From assembly GCA_905235155.1 (NCBI GenBank), contig CAJOKJ010000002.1, positions 1 through 49,646 of the forward strand: a DNA stretch of 49,646 nucleotides, in the 5' to 3' direction. The notes under the pieces were generated by a model that was given only the letters and a program-made list of their open reading frames with translations, did not search any database and was not told where the DNA came from. The translations under genes were made by a program, and so were the position numbers. Positions 1-7,714 of the stretch are shown here, piece by piece. Numbering within the stretch: the first letter of the stretch is position 1; each line of letters opens with the position of its first letter. Source of the DNA: Candidatus Gastranaerophilales bacterium. Its GTDB lineage: Bacteria > Cyanobacteriota > Vampirovibrionia > Gastranaerophilales > Gastranaerophilaceae.

Positions 1-320
1 GCTTTAGCTTTGTTTTCTACATTTTTAACATCATTTTTTGCTTTTGTTTCAACTTTTTTCGCATCTGCTTTAGCTTTGTTTTCTACATTTTTAACATCAG
101 TTTTTGCTTTTGTTTCAATTTTTTTCGCATCTGCTTTAGCTTTGTTTTCTACATTTTTAACATCATTTTTTGCTTTTGTTTCAATTTTTTTCGCATCTGC
201 TTTAGCTTTGTTTTTTACATTTTTAACATCAGTTTTAGCTTTTGTTTCAACTTTTTTCGCGTCTGCTTTAGCCTTGTTTTCTACATTTTTAACATCAGTT
301 TTTGCTTTGTTGTAGTCAAC
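1..320. repeat. 66-bp coding tandem repeat
   Basis: Units begin at 1, 67, 133, 199 and 265, an exact 66-bp period, with only a few substitutions between copies (for example ATT/AAC-type changes giving Ile or Val). Each unit encodes 22 residues of the minus-strand secreted protein. The array continues past the left edge, so total copy number is not known. Near-identity of units suggests recent expansion and likely length variation between strains. Confidence 0.9.
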
Positions 321-455
321 TTTAGCTTTGTCTACTTTTGTGTTTGTAACTGATACGTTAGTGCCTTTAATGTTTTTTGTTACTGTTGCTGCCATTGCTG
401 TTGATGTTGTCAACGCAATTACTAATGCACATGTCATAATTAAATTCTTTTTCAT
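1..455 (-). CDS. Secreted LEA-like repeat protein (partial, C-terminus outside window)
   Basis: Reading leftward from an ATG at 455, with a good ribosome site (AAAGGAGA at 461-468), the protein begins MKKNLIMTCALVIALTTS and has a signal peptide likely cleaved after STAMA, so it is exported. After a short linker it is a run of 22-residue units built of two 11-residue halves (about KAKADAKKVET and KAKNDVKNVEN), rich in Lys, Ala and Asp with no Cys or aromatics. This 11-mer amphipathic pattern resembles group 3 LEA/apolipoprotein-type helices. The frame is still open at base 1. Function is unknown; an extended periplasmic or surface helix is my inference. Confidence 0.85.
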   Translation of the reverse strand, partial: MKKNLIMTCALVIALTTSTAMAATVTKNIKGTNVSVTNTKVDKAKVDYNKAKTDVKNVENKAKADAKKVETKAKTDVKNVKNKAKADAKKIETKAKNDVKNVENKAKADAKKIETKAKTDVKNVENKAKADAKKVETKAKNDVKNVENKAK

Positions 456-522
456 AATAATCTCCTTTCAAAATATTTACTTAAAATATATAACTTAAAT
501 AAAAAATTTCAAGTTTTTTTGA

Positions 523-534
523 TATAATTTTAAT
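523..534 (+). promoter_or_regulatory. -10 element abutting the start codon (possible leaderless mRNA)
   Basis: A perfect TATAAT at 523-528 is followed by six bases and then ATG at 535. No Shine-Dalgarno sequence precedes the ATG and no convincing -35 is seen. If the -10 is used, transcription would begin at about the A of the ATG. Confidence 0.4.
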
Positions 535-1269
535 ATGCAAAGAAATCAGCATAAACTATTAGGTTACAATATTGACTTATTCAATACGGATGAGGCTATC
601 AATTATGTAAATACATTGATTGATAGTTCTTCAAGCTCTCATATTGTAACTATTAACCCCGAAATTATGGAGTATGCAAATAAGCACGAAGATTTTGCAA
701 AAATATTAAATGAAGCCGAACTGGTTATCCCTGACGGAATTGGTATAAAAATCGGTTTAAAAATAAATGGTATAAATGCTGAAAGAATTACGGGTATAGG
801 ATTTGCATGGAAATTAATTGAGAATTCCGCAAAAAATAATATTCCGATAGCCCTTGTTGGTGCAAAGCCAAGCGTAATTGAGAAAGTTCATACAAAATTA
901 AAAGAGGAATTTCCTGATTTAAACATTGTCTATACTCATGACGGATATTTTAAAGAAAATTCCGAATTACATGAGGACTTAATATCTTTGTGTCCAAAAA
1001 TTTTGTTTGTTGCAATGGGTGCACCAAAGCAGGAAGAATTTATATATGAATTAAAATCGATATTGCCGTCAACAGTTATGATAGGAATTGGCGGAAGTTT
1101 TGATGTTTGGTCGGGTGAAGTTAAAAGAGCACCCGAAATATGGCAAAAACTTGGTTTAGAGTGGTTATATCGTACGATTAAGCAACCGGAAAGATTTAAA
1201 AGAATATTTCCGACTTTGCCAATTTTTGTGTATAATGTTATTAAAGAAAAATTAACAAAGAAAGGGTAA
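535..1269 (+). CDS. WecG/TagA/CpsF family (GT26) glycosyltransferase
   Basis: The 244-residue protein matches family GT26 over its full length. Members transfer N-acetylmannosamine or a related sugar from UDP to an undecaprenyl-diphosphate-linked sugar, the second step of teichoic acid or enterobacterial common antigen linkage-unit synthesis, at the inner face of the membrane. Visible motifs are TINPE (39-43, Thr39), IPDGIG (65-70, with Asp67 at the position of the proposed catalytic base), LFVAMGAPKQEEF, GIGGSFDVWSG and a C-terminal EWLYR...QPERFKR segment used for membrane association. The acceptor here is unknown. A transketolase half-gene follows after 4 bases, suggesting co-transcription. 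Confidence 0.9.
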   Translation: MQRNQHKLLGYNIDLFNTDEAINYVNTLIDSSSSSHIVTINPEIMEYANKHEDFAKILNEAELVIPDGIGIKIGLKINGINAERITGIGFAWKLIENSAKNNIPIALVGAKPSVIEKVHTKLKEEFPDLNIVYTHDGYFKENSELHEDLISLCPKILFVAMGAPKQEEFIYELKSILPSTVMIGIGGSFDVWSGEVKRAPEIWQKLGLEWLYRTIKQPERFKRIFPTLPIFVYNVIKEKLTKKG

Positions 1270-1273
1270 TAAA

Positions 1274-2104
1274 ATGCTAGAACAAAAAGATTTAGAACAA
1301 TTAAAAGATTTGTGCAAACAAACAAGACGTAACATTATTAAAATGGTTCACAATTCAAAATCGGGACATGTTGGCGGTGCTATGTCTGCTGTTGAAATTT
1401 TAACTGTTTTATATCAAAAAATAATGAATGTATATCCACAATGGGATAAAGATGCTGATTTTGAAAAACGTGACAGATTTGTATTATCAAAAGGTCATGC
1501 ATCTGCTGTTTATTATTCTGTTCTTTCTCAAAGAGGATTTTTCCCTGAAGAAGAATTAATGACTTTCCGTTTGTTTGGTTCTCGTTTGCAAGGACACCCA
1601 AATACTCACTTACCTGGTGTTGAAGTTGCAACAGGTTCATTAGGACAAGGTTTATCAATGGCTGTTGGTATGGCTTTAGGTTTGAAATTAGATAACAGTC
1701 CTGCTCATGTATTCTGCTATATGGGTGACGGTGAATTGCAAGAAGGTTCTTGCTGGGAAGCATTTATGCACGCTCCTCACAAACATTTGAATAATATTAC
1801 TGCAATTATTGACAGAAATATGCTTCAAATTGACGGTGATGTTGAAAAAGTTAAAGCGTTAGAACCTTTGGCAGATAAGTTAAAAGCATTTAACTGGAAT
1901 GTTGTGGAAATAGACGGTCATGACTTAAACCAAGTTTATAATGCACTTAAAGCAGCAAAAGAAAATAATTCAGATAAACCAACTGCTATTATTGCTCATA
2001 CAACAAAAGGTAAGGGTGTTTCATTTATGGAAAACCAAGCAGGCTGGCATGGTAAGGCTCCTAATGATGAAGAAATGGAAAAAGCTTTAGCAGAGTTAGT
2101 ATAA
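1274..2104 (+). CDS. Transketolase, N-terminal (ThDP-binding) subunit
   Basis: At 276 residues this is the length of split transketolase A subunits rather than the roughly 650-residue fused enzyme. It has SGHVGGAMSA, SKGHASAVYYS, TGSLGQGLSMAVG and the thiamine diphosphate/metal motif beginning GDGELQEGSCWEAF and closing at DRN. It would supply the diphosphate-binding half of the enzyme that moves two-carbon units in the pentose phosphate pathway. The start has a fair ribosome site (AAAGGG). In most split systems the C-terminal subunit gene follows at once; here polA follows and no partner occurs in the window. Confidence 0.9.
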   Translation: MLEQKDLEQLKDLCKQTRRNIIKMVHNSKSGHVGGAMSAVEILTVLYQKIMNVYPQWDKDADFEKRDRFVLSKGHASAVYYSVLSQRGFFPEEELMTFRLFGSRLQGHPNTHLPGVEVATGSLGQGLSMAVGMALGLKLDNSPAHVFCYMGDGELQEGSCWEAFMHAPHKHLNNITAIIDRNMLQIDGDVEKVKALEPLADKLKAFNWNVVEIDGHDLNQVYNALKAAKENNSDKPTAIIAHTTKGKGVSFMENQAGWHGKAPNDEEMEKALAELV

Positions 2105-2140
2105 TAACCGAAAATATTAATTAAATAAACTGGTTTTATT

Positions 2141-4918
2141 ATGAGCAGTCAAAAAACTTTAATTTTAATAGATGGTCATGCTCTTGCATTTCGTGAATAT
2201 TTTGCACTGGAACGTACCGGAATGAAGACTTCTGAGGGTATACCTTCTTGGGCTGTTTATGGTTTTTTTAAAGCGATTTTTGATTTGCTTAAAAATGAAA
2301 AAATAAAACCGGATTCTATTGCAGTTGCTTTTGATGTTGGCAGGCAGACTTTTCGTACCGAACAATATGTTGAATATAAAGCAAATCGTGAATCTATGCC
2401 TGATGCTTTAAGAACTCAATTGAGTTTAATTGTTGAGGGTTTACAGGCTTTTGATATTCCTATTTATACAAAAGAAGGTTTTGAGGCTGATGATGTTATT
2501 GGTACTATCGTTACAAAAGCGGCAAAGTCAGGTCATAAAACATATATTTTAACAGGCGATCAAGATTCTTTTCAACTGGTTGACAGAGATGGATTGGTTA
2601 AAGTATTAATTCCGTCTAAAGGTGTTTTGACTACTTATGATTGGAGTAAAGTTCACGAGAAATTAGGTGTATGGCCAAATCAAGTTATTGACTATAAAGG
2701 TTTAAGAGGTGATACTTCCGATAATATTCCGGGTGTAAAAGGTATTGGAGAAAAAACTGCTCAAAAACTTTTAACTAGATATTCTTCACTTGAAGATATA
2801 CTTGCCGATGTTGACAATATTCCTGAAAATTCGGTGAGAAATAAGTTAAAAGAAGGCATTGACAGTGCAAAATTAAGCAAATATTTAGCGACAATTGTAA
2901 GAGATGTTGATATAGAGTTTGATTTTGATGACACAAAAGTTGCTATGCCAGATATTACAAATGTAATTTCATATTTTAAGAAGATGCAGTTTTATAGTTT
3001 TGTTAAAAATATTGATAATATATTATGCCTATTTGATAAAAATTGCGAAGACAAAACTGTTCAAGAAAGTAACATTGTTAAATTTAAAGAAGATAAATTA
3101 AGCACCATTCAAGATGAAATGCAATTAGGTTTGTTTACAACTGCCGTAAAAAATGTTGTGGAAGAAAAAAACTATGAAAAAATAATCATAGAAACAAAAG
3201 AAGATTTATTAAAATTAAAAGAAATTTTAAATAAAAAAGGTGTATTTTCTTTTTATTTTTTATCGGATTATGTTAATGCTTCTGACATAAAAATTTATGG
3301 TATTTCAATTTATGCGGACGATAAAAGTTATTATATTGAAAATAATGCGGATAATTTCGAAGTATTGAAAGATGTTTTTGAAAATGAAAAAGTAAAAAAA
3401 TATACATATAATGCAAAAAACGATATCAATATTTGTAAAAATTTAAATATTGAATTAAAAGGTATAGATTTTGATATTTATTTAGCGAGTTACATAAAAA
3501 ATCCAAGTAGAATTCACGATTTGTCTGCTCAGGCTTTCGATTATATAAATCATATTTCTGCAAAACTTGAAGTTGATAAAAAAAATAAAATTTCGGATAT
3601 TGAGCTTCAAAAGGTTGCAGATTATGCAAATGACAATTCATTTGCTATTTTTAATCTTGCAGAATTTTGGAAAAATGAATTAACATCTTCAGAGCAAAAG
3701 CTGCATGATGAAATTGAATTACCGCTATCAAAAGTTCTTGCTCAAATGGAATATGACGGAGTTGCTATTGATATTGATTATATGAGTGAACTTTCAGAGC
3801 ATATGACTGCAAAAATGAATGAGTATGAAGAAAAGATTTTTGCACTTTCCGGTGAAAAGTTCAATATAAATTCTCCAAAGCAGGTAGGAGATATTCTTTA
3901 TAACAAAATGAATATTCAACTAAAGAAAAAAAGAGGTAAAGCATCATTATCAACAAGTGTTGAAGTATTAGAATCTCTTGCGGAAGAACATGAAATTTGC
4001 AGATATTTAATAGATTACAGAAAATATGCGAAATTAAAATCAACTTATACGGATGCATTACCTTTAATGGTAAATTTAAAAGATTATAGAATACATACAA
4101 CGTACAATCAGGCTAATACTGCTACCGGACGTTTATCTTCTTCAAATCCTAATTTACAAAATATTCCTATCAGAACAGAAGAAGGAAATAAATTAAGAAA
4201 GGCTTTTGTTCCCGAAATTGAAGGAAATTATATTTTATCTTCTGATTATTCTCAAGTAGAATTGCGTTTGTTAGCACATATTTCAGGTGATGAAAATTTG
4301 ATTGCTGCTTTTAATTCGGGTATGGATGTTCATAGTTTGACTGCTTCAAAAGTTTTTGATGTTCCTGTTGAGGACGTTACAAAGGATATGCGTTATAAGG
4401 CAAAAGCCGTAAATTTTGGTATTATATACGGACAAACAAAATACGGTTTGGCAAAAGCATTGAAAATTTCAGCCAACGAAGCAGAAGTATTTATAAACAA
4501 ATATTTTGAAACTTATCCAAGAGTTAAGACTTATATGGTTAATATTGTTCATCAGGCTTATATGAACGGATATGTCGAAACAATTTTTGGTCGCAAGCGT
4601 TACTTATCTGCGGAATTGTCCAGTACAAACAGAATGGTCAAAGAATTTGCTGAGCGTGCTGCGATAAATCATCCAATGCAGGGTACTGCGGCAGATTTAA
4701 TTAAAATGGCTATGATTAATGTAGATAAAAAATTTAAAGAGAATAAATTAAAATCAAAAATGGTTATGCAAGTTCATGATGAGTTGGTTTTTGAAGTTGA
4801 AAAAAATGAATTAGAATTAGTTAAAGAAATAGTAACAGGTGAGATGCAAAATGTTGTAGATTTGAAAGTTCCTTTACCTGTTGATGTTAATTGGGGTGAA
4901 TCATGGAAAGAAAATTAA
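2141..4918 (+). CDS. polA: DNA polymerase I
   Basis: The 925-residue protein has the three-part layout of PolA: a 5'-3' exonuclease (about 1-300, with EADDVIGT and GDTSDNIPGVKGIGEKTA), a 3'-5' exonuclease-like domain (about 340-530) and a family A polymerase domain. Polymerase motif A is SSDYSQVELR with Asp702, motif B is KAVNFGIIYGQ, and motif C is QVHDELVFE with Asp880. It fills gaps and removes RNA primers. The exonuclease domain has lost the first metal-binding motif: the segment VFSFYFLSD has Tyr372 and Leu374 where E. coli has Asp355 and Glu357, so proofreading is probably absent. No Shine-Dalgarno is evident. The 3' end overlaps the next gene by 16 bases. Confidence 0.97.
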   Translation: MSSQKTLILIDGHALAFREYFALERTGMKTSEGIPSWAVYGFFKAIFDLLKNEKIKPDSIAVAFDVGRQTFRTEQYVEYKANRESMPDALRTQLSLIVEGLQAFDIPIYTKEGFEADDVIGTIVTKAAKSGHKTYILTGDQDSFQLVDRDGLVKVLIPSKGVLTTYDWSKVHEKLGVWPNQVIDYKGLRGDTSDNIPGVKGIGEKTAQKLLTRYSSLEDILADVDNIPENSVRNKLKEGIDSAKLSKYLATIVRDVDIEFDFDDTKVAMPDITNVISYFKKMQFYSFVKNIDNILCLFDKNCEDKTVQESNIVKFKEDKLSTIQDEMQLGLFTTAVKNVVEEKNYEKIIIETKEDLLKLKEILNKKGVFSFYFLSDYVNASDIKIYGISIYADDKSYYIENNADNFEVLKDVFENEKVKKYTYNAKNDINICKNLNIELKGIDFDIYLASYIKNPSRIHDLSAQAFDYINHISAKLEVDKKNKISDIELQKVADYANDNSFAIFNLAEFWKNELTSSEQKLHDEIELPLSKVLAQMEYDGVAIDIDYMSELSEHMTAKMNEYEEKIFALSGEKFNINSPKQVGDILYNKMNIQLKKKRGKASLSTSVEVLESLAEEHEICRYLIDYRKYAKLKSTYTDALPLMVNLKDYRIHTTYNQANTATGRLSSSNPNLQNIPIRTEEGNKLRKAFVPEIEGNYILSSDYSQVELRLLAHISGDENLIAAFNSGMDVHSLTASKVFDVPVEDVTKDMRYKAKAVNFGIIYGQTKYGLAKALKISANEAEVFINKYFETYPRVKTYMVNIVHQAYMNGYVETIFGRKRYLSAELSSTNRMVKEFAERAAINHPMQGTAADLIKMAMINVDKKFKENKLKSKMVMQVHDELVFEVEKNELELVKEIVTGEMQNVVDLKVPLPVDVNWGESWKEN

Positions 4919-5385
4919 TATTAGTATTATTAATTATGATATTTGGTTTAAGTGTAAATGCTGAAGGTCAAAAAGTAATAGTTCAGCCTGTTTCTGCAAC
5001 ATCCGGAGTTACTCAGGTAATTAACGTAAATACTATTAATTCCGCACCAGCCGTGAATGTACAGCCAACAATGCCTCAAATGATTTCATTTGAAAAATGT
5101 ACTAAAAAATATGAAATTTCTGTTGATAAGTTATATTTTTTAACATTGGCAAGTATAAATGCAAATAAGTTTACGATAAATGAAATCCAATCAAAAAACG
5201 GTTATATATTGTTTACTGCTGCAAACAGACAGTTTCTTGCTTCTGTAAACAGAGTTGATCCGAAATCAGCAATTTTAAAAATTGTTCCTGCTGATAATAA
5301 CTACTTTTTCCCAATTGGAATATTAACTAATATATATAAATATGTAGATTTGAATTTAACAACAAAAATTGAAGAATTGGGATAG
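4903..5385 (+). CDS. Small secreted protein, unknown
   Basis: A 160-residue protein starting MERKLILVLLIMIFGLSVNA, a clear signal peptide likely cut after VNA. The mature part has a low-complexity Val/Asn/Pro/Thr stretch (about 25-65), then a compact domain with FEKCTKKYEISVDK and two predicted beta-rich halves. I recognise no family. The start lies inside the end of polA (16-base overlap) and its own 3' end touches the next gene, so the three are probably one transcript. A periplasmic or envelope location is inferred from the signal peptide only. Confidence 0.75.
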   Translation: MERKLILVLLIMIFGLSVNAEGQKVIVQPVSATSGVTQVINVNTINSAPAVNVQPTMPQMISFEKCTKKYEISVDKLYFLTLASINANKFTINEIQSKNGYILFTAANRQFLASVNRVDPKSAILKIVPADNNYFFPIGILTNIYKYVDLNLTTKIEELG

Positions 5386-6373
5386 TATAGTGGAAATAAG
5401 AGAAAATAGTGAAAATGTTAAAAAACATTCAATATTAAAAGATACATTTGTTTATGGTGGTCATTTAATAGCAGAAGAAGATGTTATTTTTCACGTTAAT
5501 ATTTTTATACAAGGAAAAGTTTTTGTAAAAGGCAATGTAACTGCGTATGGCGATTATACCGTTATTGGTGATGATTATGTTGAAGGCGACCAGCGTGTAA
5601 TGGGGATACAAAAGATTAACGGTAATCAAAAAATTATTGGCAATCAGCATGTATCTAAAAAGCAAGAAATTGTTGGAAATCAATATGTTGAAGGTGAACA
5701 AGATATTATTGGTGAACAATTGATTAATGGTAATCAAAAAATTAAAGGACTACAAACAGTTTCATATCATCAAAATATTAATGGTACGCAAAAAATATAT
5801 AAATCGCAAAAGATATACGGAAATCAAACCGTACAAAAAAATCAATTAATTGCACAAACACAACAAATAGAAGGTACTCAATTTGTTAAGGGTAATCAGC
5901 GAATTTATGATAAACAAATAATATTATTAACTCAAAAAATTTCAGGAAATCAATATATAAAGGGCAGTCAAAAGATAGGTACAAACCAAGAAGTTGATAA
6001 AAATCAAAAAATAATGGATTTTCAAGAAATTGGTTGGAATCAAACAATTGGAGGAAATCAATATATTGAAAAATTCCAATATATTTTAAATCATCAAAAA
6101 GTTAAAGGTGAACGAGTGGTTTTTAAGAGAAAAACTAAATATAGTTATACAATGGCATTGGATGACAAACGTATTTATTTTTATTCGAATTATATAAAAA
6201 TCGACTGTCAGGAGCATTCAGTACAGACGTTTAGGAAAGCACATCAAAAAACAGTTGATTCAATAGGTGACGGTTCTACTGAATGGTGGGCAAAATGGAA
6301 AGACTTAGTTCTTAAAGTTCATGAAGAACTGGAAAAACAATACGGAAAAATTCCGCTTAGAAAAGAAGATTAA
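5369..6373 (+). CDS. Gln-Ile hexapeptide solenoid protein, unknown
   Basis: About 334 residues from a TTG at 5369; a GTG at 5390 (327 residues, 5 bases past the upstream stop) is equally plausible, and neither has a clear ribosome site. Counting from the TTG, residues 75-248 are 29 consecutive six-residue units, each starting with Gln (75, 81 ... 243) and having Ile or Val two residues later (77, 83 ... 245), with no insertion or exception; Gly is common at the fifth place. A less regular Val/Gly pattern extends this to about residue 28. This fits a beta-solenoid of hexapeptide type. The C-terminal 80 residues are a different, charged domain with EWWAKWKDLVLKVHEEL. No signal peptide is visible. 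Function unknown. Confidence 0.85.
   Translation: MKNWDSIVEIRENSENVKKHSILKDTFVYGGHLIAEEDVIFHVNIFIQGKVFVKGNVTAYGDYTVIGDDYVEGDQRVMGIQKINGNQKIIGNQHVSKKQEIVGNQYVEGEQDIIGEQLINGNQKIKGLQTVSYHQNINGTQKIYKSQKIYGNQTVQKNQLIAQTQQIEGTQFVKGNQRIYDKQIILLTQKISGNQYIKGSQKIGTNQEVDKNQKIMDFQEIGWNQTIGGNQYIEKFQYILNHQKVKGERVVFKRKTKYSYTMALDDKRIYFYSNYIKIDCQEHSVQTFRKAHQKTVDSIGDGSTEWWAKWKDLVLKVHEELEKQYGKIPLRKED
5591..6112 (+). repeat. 29 x 18-bp coding repeat (Gln-x-[Ile/Val]-x-x-x)
   Basis: The DNA encodes 29 uninterrupted hexapeptides. Codon-level divergence between units is considerable while the Gln and Ile/Val positions are invariant, which indicates selection on the protein pattern rather than recent duplication. 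Confidence 0.9.
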
Positions 6374-6401
6374 TATTTTGTTTTGATATTGTTTTTATAT
6401 A

Positions 6402-6429
6402 TTGCAAATTAAAAAAAATATGTTAGAAT
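6402..6429 (+). promoter_or_regulatory. Putative promoter of first pilin-like gene
   Basis: TTGCAA (6402-6407), a 16-base spacer and TAGAAT (6424-6429) lie upstream of a strong ribosome site (AAAAAGGAGAA, 6434-6444) and ATG at 6452. The hexamers are imperfect. Confidence 0.4.
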
Positions 6430-6458
6430 TAGAAAAAAGGAGAAAAACATTATGAATA

Positions 6459-7367
6459 GTGTATTTAGAGTTGCGGGGGGGGGTAAAATCCGCTTGTAGT
6501 AAGGGTTTTGACTATTTAAAAAGGTCTATATTGACCTGGTTAAACAGTCGAACAGTTGAACAGTTGAATAGTTCAATATTTGTTAAATTCTTCAACATTT
6601 CAACTATTAAACTGAAAAATCTATTCACTATTCACTATTCACAATTCACGAAAAAAGTTTTTGCATTTACTCTGGCTGAAACACTTATTGTAATGGGTGT
6701 AATTGGTGTTGTTGCGGCATTAACTTTACCAAACTTGAACAGTTCAACAAATAATAAAGAAAAAGTTGCAAAACTACAAAAAATATATCAAAATTTAGAA
6801 GATGCATTAGGTCGTGCAACTGCTATTTATGGACCTATTGAAGAATGGAACGATACATCAAAGATTGATAGTAAACTTGCACTAAGATTATCTGAATTTT
6901 TGAAAATTACAAAATCTTGTACCGGTGCTGGTGGTAATGCTTGTTTTATTAATCCACAAGGAGATAGTTTTCCTATTTTCAATCAATATATATTAGCAGA
7001 TGGGTCAAGCATAAATGTATATGGAACTTCAAAATTTAGTATGGCTTCAAACTCTGCACCTGGAGATGCACCTGAAAGAAATGTTTACGGATATATTTTT
7101 GTTGATTTGGATGGTGCACAAAAAGGTAAAAATCATGGTGGATATGATATATTTAATTTTTATGTTACAAATCAGGGTATAGTACCTGCCGGTGGCGAAA
7201 ATTCTTCAGAGATATTTAATCCAACAACAATACCTTCAAATGTATATGACGCTAATGCAACTGCTTGGGTGCTAAAGTCCGGTAATATGGATTATTTAAA
7301 AAATAAAAATGGTAAATGCCCTAACGGTTCAACCGTTTTATCATGGACTCAATTAAGTTGTAATTAG
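6459..7367 (+). CDS. Type IV pilin-like (pseudopilin) protein with poly-G leader, out of frame with its ATG
   Basis: The open frame from a GTG at 6459 encodes 302 residues. The core is AFTLAETLIVMGVIGVVAA, the prepilin cleavage and methylation motif (cut before FTLAE, Glu at +5) with the hydrophobic N-terminal helix, followed by a globular part with paired Cys and a C-terminal NMDYLK...GKCPNG...SCN signature. The natural start is probably the ATG at 6452, ideally placed after AAGGAGA, but with nine Gs at 6475-6483 that frame ends after 15 codons; eight or eleven Gs would join it to the pilin. The leader before the cleavage site is about 71 residues, far longer than usual, and contains repetitive DNA. 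A close paralogue lies at 14254-15233. Confidence 0.85.
   Translation: MYLELRGGVKSACSKGFDYLKRSILTWLNSRTVEQLNSSIFVKFFNISTIKLKNLFTIHYSQFTKKVFAFTLAETLIVMGVIGVVAALTLPNLNSSTNNKEKVAKLQKIYQNLEDALGRATAIYGPIEEWNDTSKIDSKLALRLSEFLKITKSCTGAGGNACFINPQGDSFPIFNQYILADGSSINVYGTSKFSMASNSAPGDAPERNVYGYIFVDLDGAQKGKNHGGYDIFNFYVTNQGIVPAGGENSSEIFNPTTIPSNVYDANATAWVLKSGNMDYLKNKNGKCPNGSTVLSWTQLSCN
6475..6483 (+). repeat. Poly-G tract (9 G) at codons 8-11 of a pilin-like gene
   Basis: Nine consecutive Gs in a strongly AT-rich genome, 20 bases into the frame that starts at ATG 6452. The count determines whether the ATG is in frame with the pilin body; nine is the off state. Slipped-strand mispairing is the expected cause of length change. 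Confidence 0.85.
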
Positions 7368-7375
7368 TATGTAGG

Positions 7376-7391
7376 TTGGGTAAAATCCCAA
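7376..7391. repeat. Short inverted repeat after pilin gene
   Basis: TTGGG-TAAAAT-CCCAA lies within GTAGGTTGGGTAAAATCCCA, which resembles the widespread GTAGGTTGGGT-type palindromic repeats of cyanobacteria and other bacteria. The core GGGTAAAATCC also resembles the poly-G/TAAAATCC junction of the pilin genes. Too weak to be called a terminator. Confidence 0.35.
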
Positions 7392-7399
7392 AATCATAT

Positions 7400-7714
7400 T
7401 TAATTATTATGTCTTTGTTCGTCTTGTTTGATGAAATTACAGATTTCTTCAAGACGTTTGTCTTCCATTGCGTCAATCAAATCTTTAATATCTTTTATTT
7501 TGCCAAGTGCAAAGCCTGTTTCTGCAAGTAGAACGCAATCATTACAAAGTCTGTATTCACCATATTGAATAGAGCCTGCATAAGATTTTGTTTGACCACA
7601 ACAAGAACAATCAAACATTTCATATTCTAATTCAGGTCTTTCTTCAAGGTCATCTAAACGCATTTGTTCTACAACTTGTTGCATTTCTTCAATTATTTCT
7701 TCTTTACTTTTCAT
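7400..7714 (-). CDS. Small Cys-rich protein, possible zinc binding, unknown
   Basis: A 104-residue acidic protein. Cys36, Cys38, Cys39, Cys57 and Cys60 (CSCC ... CNDC) look like a zinc-ribbon or zinc-knuckle site, flanked by helical charged segments. I do not recognise the family. Its start overlaps the end of the PdxJ-like gene by 11 bases, so it is the last gene of the murT operon. A protein-binding or regulatory role is possible but not shown. Confidence 0.75.
   Translation of the reverse strand: MKSKEEIIEEMQQVVEQMRLDDLEERPELEYEMFDCSCCGQTKSYAGSIQYGEYRLCNDCVLLAETGFALGKIKDIKDLIDAMEDKRLEEICNFIKQDEQRHNN

Noticed and set aside
10-315. Plus-strand frame reading repeated FSTFLTS/ASALALF units
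   Set aside because: It is the reverse complement of the repeat-bearing minus-strand gene, which has a ribosome site and signal peptide. Hydrophobic composition is a by-product.
1-320. CRISPR-like array
   Set aside because: The 66-bp units are contiguous, without unique spacers, and encode a protein.
5465-5737. Minus-strand frame antisense to the hexapeptide gene
   Set aside because: Its periodic Ile/Asn/Leu composition is the mirror of the hexapeptide repeat; no ribosome site.
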